A stretch of DNA of 64,000 nucleotides. It comes from Gemmata palustris (GTDB taxonomy: Bacteria > Planctomycetota > Planctomycetia > Gemmatales > Gemmataceae). The notes beneath the pieces were generated by a model, which worked only from the letters and a program-made list of their open reading frames with translations, was not told the DNA's origin and did no database searches. The stretch covers positions 1,984,001 to 2,048,000 of the forward strand of contig NZ_JAGKQQ010000001.1 of assembly GCF_017939745.1 (NCBI RefSeq), in the 5' to 3' direction. Positions 61,044-64,000 of this stretch are shown one piece after another; position 1 is the first letter of the stretch, and each line of letters opens with the position of its first letter. A program made the translations under genes and the position numbers.

Positions 61044-62444
61044 ATGCGTTGCGCACTGCTCGTTCTCCTGGTCGCTCTCGCGTGTGCCGGCGCGGTGGCA
61101 CAACCGCCCGCGCAACCGGCGGGGCTCTCGAACTGGGCGTTCGACGAGATCACGCTGACGAACGGCGCGAAGTTGCAGGGGCTGATCCTGCACGAGTTGC
61201 TGGACGGCATCGAGTTCCAGTCCGTCTCGCGCCCCCCCGGGCGCCCCACGGTCACACTCACGAGCTTCTTAAGCAAGGCCGAAATTGCCGACACCAAGAA
61301 GCTCTCCGACAAGGATCGCGAGACCCTGAAAGAGCGGCTCGCGGAACTGGACCCGACCGGCGAGGGTGAGCGCAAGCGGATGGAGTCGCTCGAACTGGTG
61401 CCCGCGGATTGGCCGGAGAAACCGGGCGGCGCGAAGTTGTACGATTCGGACTACTTTACCCTCGTTTGCACCGGGACCGAGGAGCTCACGCGCCGGTCCG
61501 CGGTGCGTCTGGAGCAGATCTACACCGCGTTCACCCGGTTCCTCCCGCCAACGGTGAAGAACGGGCGCCCGACGAAGATCATGCTCGCGACCGCGCCGGA
61601 CGAGTATGGGGCGCTGCTCGGCGGCGCGCGGGTGCTGAACCCGGCCGTGTACGACGTGACCAACAACCGCGTTTTGTGCGGCAGCGATCTGACGCGCCTC
61701 GGGACCGATTTGCAGTCCGCCCGAGTTCACCACGGGCAGCAACTCGCGGGGCTGGACCGCTACGAGGACGGGGTGCGCAAGTTGTACAAGGGCGAGGAAC
61801 TGGCGCGCCACCTGAAAACGATCGCGACCGAGAAGAAGCGCGTCTTCACCGCCGACGTGAACAACGGCATCAAGTTCGACACCGCGACCGGCAAGTTGCT
61901 CTTCGCGCTGCTGTACCACGAATCGTTTCACGCCTACGTCGCGACGTTCGTGTACCCGCCGTTGAAGCCCGACGAAGTCAAGGCCGGGAAGGGAACCGGC
62001 GAGCTCCCGCGCTGGCTGAACGAGGGGCTCGCGCAGGTGTTCGAGACGGCCGTGGTGGAAGCCGGCGAGCTGCGCGCGGACCACCCGGACAAGGACCGGC
62101 TCCAGCGCACCAAGGACTGGCTCAAGTTGAAGAACGGCAACGCGCTCGTTCCGCTCGGCGACCTGCTCGCGACCGGGCGGGACGCATTCATCGCGTCGCA
62201 CGCGGACCAGAAGGCCGTATCCGATCGGGCGTACCTGTCGTGCTGGGCGCTGGCCTATTACCTGACGTTCGACCGCCGGCTGATCGGCACGAAAGAGTTC
62301 GACAAATACCTGGTCGCGCTCAACAGCGGGGGCGATCCGAAGAAGGCGTTCGCGGCGCTGGTCGATAAGGATCTGCCCGCGTTCGAGAAGGACTGGCACA
62401 CCTACCTGACGCACCTACAAACTAACGGCAAACTGGCGAAATGA
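61044..62444 (+). CDS. Exported DUF1570 protein with HExxH motif
   Basis: The start is the ATG at 61044, giving a signal peptide (MRCALLVLLVALACAGAVA); a GTG five codons upstream is also open. The 466-residue product has an N-terminal segment of ~110 residues, a middle ~150-residue part (YFTLVCTGTEELTRRSAVRLEQ, LPPTVKNGRPTKIMLATAPDEY) and then a DUF1570-like region with H-E-S-F-H in LLYHESFHAYVATF and a downstream NEGLAQVFE, the classic HExxH...E zinc-peptidase layout. It ends with an ALAYYLTFDRR-type helix region. It is probably an extracytoplasmic metallopeptidase. The substrate is unknown. It converges with the DedA gene. Confidence 0.85.
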   Translation: MRCALLVLLVALACAGAVAQPPAQPAGLSNWAFDEITLTNGAKLQGLILHELLDGIEFQSVSRPPGRPTVTLTSFLSKAEIADTKKLSDKDRETLKERLAELDPTGEGERKRMESLELVPADWPEKPGGAKLYDSDYFTLVCTGTEELTRRSAVRLEQIYTAFTRFLPPTVKNGRPTKIMLATAPDEYGALLGGARVLNPAVYDVTNNRVLCGSDLTRLGTDLQSARVHHGQQLAGLDRYEDGVRKLYKGEELARHLKTIATEKKRVFTADVNNGIKFDTATGKLLFALLYHESFHAYVATFVYPPLKPDEVKAGKGTGELPRWLNEGLAQVFETAVVEAGELRADHPDKDRLQRTKDWLKLKNGNALVPLGDLLATGRDAFIASHADQKAVSDRAYLSCWALAYYLTFDRRLIGTKEFDKYLVALNSGGDPKKAFAALVDKDLPAFEKDWHTYLTHLQTNGKLAK

Positions 62445-62469
62445 GGCGCACTCGAGTGTGGCCTGCGGT

Positions 62470-62547
62470 GTGGGGCGAACGGCCGGTGTCAGCCGGCCGG
62501 TGGGAAGCCAAGAACACCGGCCGGCTGACACCGGCCGTTCGCCCCAC
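62470..62547. repeat. Perfect 33-bp inverted repeat, REP/BIME-like, with hairpin arms
   Basis: Arms 62470-62502 and 62515-62547 are exact reverse complements separated by 12 bp. Each arm starts with GGGGCGAACGG and has its own stem (CGGCCGG/CCGGCCG). It lies 26 bp after the DUF1570 stop, in the gap between two convergent genes. It may act as a bidirectional terminator. A single related unit sits at 57150-57179. Confidence 0.9.
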
Positions 62548-62561
62548 TACTCTACGGGGCT

Positions 62562-63416
62562 TCACCCGCCCGCCTTCTCGTCTGCTTTCTTCTCGCTCAC
62601 TTGGTTCCCGGCCGCGTTGCCGTTGGCGCTCGGCTCCTGAACGCGGATGCCGAACTCCTGGTCCGCAGCGCCGTCGGGCGCGGCGGGCGCCCCCTCGTGC
62701 GGTTTGTCGTGGTGCCGGCCGGTCACGGTATCCACTGCCATTTCAACCGCCTGACCGACCACGTGCCCCATCGCGACCGCGGGCTTGGCGATGATGGTGG
62801 GCACGTGGGGCGGTTCGCCGGTCGAGACGTGGCGGCCGAAGACGTACTTCTGAATCATCGCGCCCGCGATCCCCGACAGAATGGCGACGATCACCAGCGG
62901 TTTGTACTCGTTGATCTTGTTAAAGATCAGCAGCACTTGATCGGTGAGGAAGTAGGACAGCCAAAATATGATGTTGACGAGCGGAATGGCGTAGATCGCG
63001 TCCGCGAGCAGGAACCGGCCTAGCGGCACCCGGAGCACCCCGGCCATCATGAAGATCGGCCCGCGGATGCCCGGCAACATGCGCGCGCCGAGCAGAATCA
63101 TGATCCCGCGGTCGTGGAAGTTCTTCTCGATCTGCTCGCGCTTCTCCGGCGTGATGATCTTGCGCTGCACCCACCCGATGTGGAGCAGCCGGCGCCCCCA
63201 GAACCGGCCGATGCCGTAGAGCGCGCCGTCGCCGATCACCACGCCGGCCATCAGCACCGGCAGCATGATGTACCACCGGAGCGACGTCCCCTCGTGCCCC
63301 ACCAGGATGCCCGCAGTGATGACCGGCAGCTCTTCCGGGAGCGGGACCACCGTCGCCGACGCGATCAGCGCCACGAACACGCCGAGGTAGCCGTAATCGC
63401 CGAAATGTTCCAGCAT
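62562..63416 (-). CDS. DedA/SNARE-associated membrane protein
   Basis: The 284-residue protein is a DedA-family (VTT domain) inner-membrane protein. I chose the ATG at 63416 as start, giving MLEHFGDYGYLGVFVALIAS. Landmarks are VVPLPEELPVITAGILVG, VIGDGALYGIGRFWGRRLL, and LLGARMLPGIRGPIFMMAGVLR, which contains the R...PG.R signature. Three further helices follow. The C-terminal ~80 residues are soluble, His/Pro/Ala-rich and unlike the short tails of most DedA proteins. The family maintains membrane lipid and proton balance and includes undecaprenyl-phosphate flippases; the exact role is not fixed here. Confidence 0.88.
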   Translation of the reverse strand: MLEHFGDYGYLGVFVALIASATVVPLPEELPVITAGILVGHEGTSLRWYIMLPVLMAGVVIGDGALYGIGRFWGRRLLHIGWVQRKIITPEKREQIEKNFHDRGIMILLGARMLPGIRGPIFMMAGVLRVPLGRFLLADAIYAIPLVNIIFWLSYFLTDQVLLIFNKINEYKPLVIVAILSGIAGAMIQKYVFGRHVSTGEPPHVPTIIAKPAVAMGHVVGQAVEMAVDTVTGRHHDKPHEGAPAAPDGAADQEFGIRVQEPSANGNAAGNQVSEKKADEKAGG

Positions 63417-63504
63417 CAAATGGGTCCGGTGTAAAGTCCCGGCGCCGCCGGGCGGTCTGGTCAACCTACCAGCGCCGGTGGCTTGGGCCAGTGTTTGGCG
63501 TTTT

Positions 63505-63593
63505 GTGTTTGGGGTTTGGTGCGCGGAGTTTACTGTGTGCGAGCCGGGCGCCGGTGCGCACGGGGCACCGGCCCGGCACCAAACACGAAACAC
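63505..63593. promoter_or_regulatory. Nested inverted repeats upstream of the isomerase gene
   Basis: An 18-bp imperfect outer repeat pairs 63505-63522 with 63576-63593 (two mismatches), both arms built on GTGTTTGG/GGTGC. Inside, 63543-63557 (GCCGGGCGCCGGTGC) pairs with 63565-63577 (GCACCGGCCCGGC) apart from a two-base bulge. The whole forms one long stem in the leader just 9 bp before the start codon, so it could mask the ribosome-binding site. Confidence 0.6.
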
Positions 63594-63602
63594 GGAATAA
63601 TC

Positions 63603-64000
63603 ATGAAACTCGGACTCATCAACTCGGCCTGGGCGCAAGCGGGAAAGGGCACGGCGTTCGGTATCCGGCAGACGAAGGCCATCGGGTTCGACACCATTGA
63701 CATCTTCGCGGACCCGCTCGACACCGGCGCGAAGGAGCGCAAGCTCATCCGCACCGAGTGCGCGCGGGCCGACCTGCCCGTCGTGAGCGTCGCGTGCGTC
63801 GCGGTGGGGCTGATCGACTTCAACCCAAGTGTGCAGCGCTTTCACCTCGACCGCTGCCGCGCGTACCTGGATTTTTGCTACGAACTGGGCGCGCGGAACC
63901 TGCTGCTCGTGCTCGGGGAGTACATCTGGGAGCGCCAGGTGATCCCGCCCGCGGAACAGTGGAAGACCGGCGTGGAGCACCTGAAAACGCTCGGCGATTA
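63603..64000 (+). CDS. Sugar phosphate isomerase/epimerase-like protein (partial, TIM barrel)
   Basis: The frame opens at an ATG at 63603 and runs off the window end, so 132 codons and part of another are visible. They read MKLGLINSAWAQAGKGTAFG, then a KAIGFDTIDIFADPLD strand-helix, VVSVACVAVGLIDFNP, and ELGARNLLLVLGEYIW. This is the alternating strand/helix pattern of xylose-isomerase-like TIM barrels (IolE/IolI type). Metal ligands are normally at the C-terminal ends of later strands, beyond the window except for the E in LGEYIW. The enzyme class is assigned; the substrate is unknown. It is divergent to DedA. Confidence 0.75.
   Translation, partial: MKLGLINSAWAQAGKGTAFGIRQTKAIGFDTIDIFADPLDTGAKERKLIRTECARADLPVVSVACVAVGLIDFNPSVQRFHLDRCRAYLDFCYELGARNLLLVLGEYIWERQVIPPAEQWKTGVEHLKTLGD

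Noticed and set aside
1-64000. tRNA, rRNA or CRISPR loci
   Set aside because: Reading both strands, I saw no cloverleaf with TTC-type arm, no conserved rRNA blocks and no regular repeat-spacer array. A tRNA or CRISPR scan would settle it.

Overview
The window looks like chromosomal DNA from a planctomycete of the Gemmata/Gemmataceae type. The evidence is very high GC with strong GC3 bias, two modules of the planctomycete-typical pair PSD1/DUF1549/DUF1553 plus DUF1501, ECF sigma factors coupled to FecR/WD40 or fused to large C-terminal extensions, a BatA/VWA giant protein beside a DUF4175-like coiled-coil protein, and many exported beta-propeller or DUF proteins. This assignment is inferred from gene content only. 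I saw no rRNA, tRNA or CRISPR array.

Layout. 1-5.7 kb: the end of an RND adaptor, an HAE1-type RND pump and a NodT/OprM-type outer-membrane lipoprotein, together a tripartite efflux operon. 6.1-7.9 kb: an exported propeller protein, a degraded IS110-like relic and a small PDZ protein. 8.0-12.1 kb: PSD1/DUF1553 cytochrome plus DUF1501 (module A). 12.1-14.6 kb: FecR-WD40 membrane protein with its ECF sigma factor, in a 4-bp overlap. 14.8-17.3 kb: GT2 plus a polytopic membrane protein. 17.5-22.9 kb: HDOD protein, ACSF2-like acyl-CoA synthetase, and a propeller-DUF1080 fusion. 23-34.5 kb (minus strand): an Ala-Gly-rich prenyltransferase-repeat protein, a K/D/M-rich exported protein, a DUF4175-like protein and a 1666-aa BatA-VWA-VWA-GATase-like fusion. 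34.9-38.7 kb (minus): module B of PSD1/DUF1553 plus DUF1501. 38.9-43.6 kb: a 1254-aa ECF sigma factor-TM-carboxypeptidase-regulatory-thioredoxin fusion, lying between two transposase relics. 43.7-48.2 kb: a zinc-ribbon/propeller protein, a YHS protein and an exported protein. 48.4-55.1 kb (minus): plsC, cmk, two Pro-rich exported proteins (one with DUF11 repeats), RimI-like GNAT, MazG-like. 55.4-57.1 kb: GT2 plus NodB deacetylase. 57.2-61 kb (minus): rarA, a Ser/Thr kinase, ubiX. 61-64 kb: a DUF1570 HExxH protein, a DedA protein and the start of a sugar-phosphate isomerase/epimerase-like gene.

Non-coding structure is the other theme. Several intergenic gaps hold pairs of inverted units in which each unit is itself a hairpin (10570-10640, 24216-24391, 51428-51525, 62470-62547), like REP/BIME elements. 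A lone copy of one unit supplies the last codons and stop of rarA, and rarA also carries a ~220-bp G/C-tract stem-loop array inserted in frame. The most unusual gene is the sigma factor-thioredoxin fusion. It has a strong internal Shine-Dalgarno and ATG just before its membrane segment, so it may yield both a fused and a separate anchored product.
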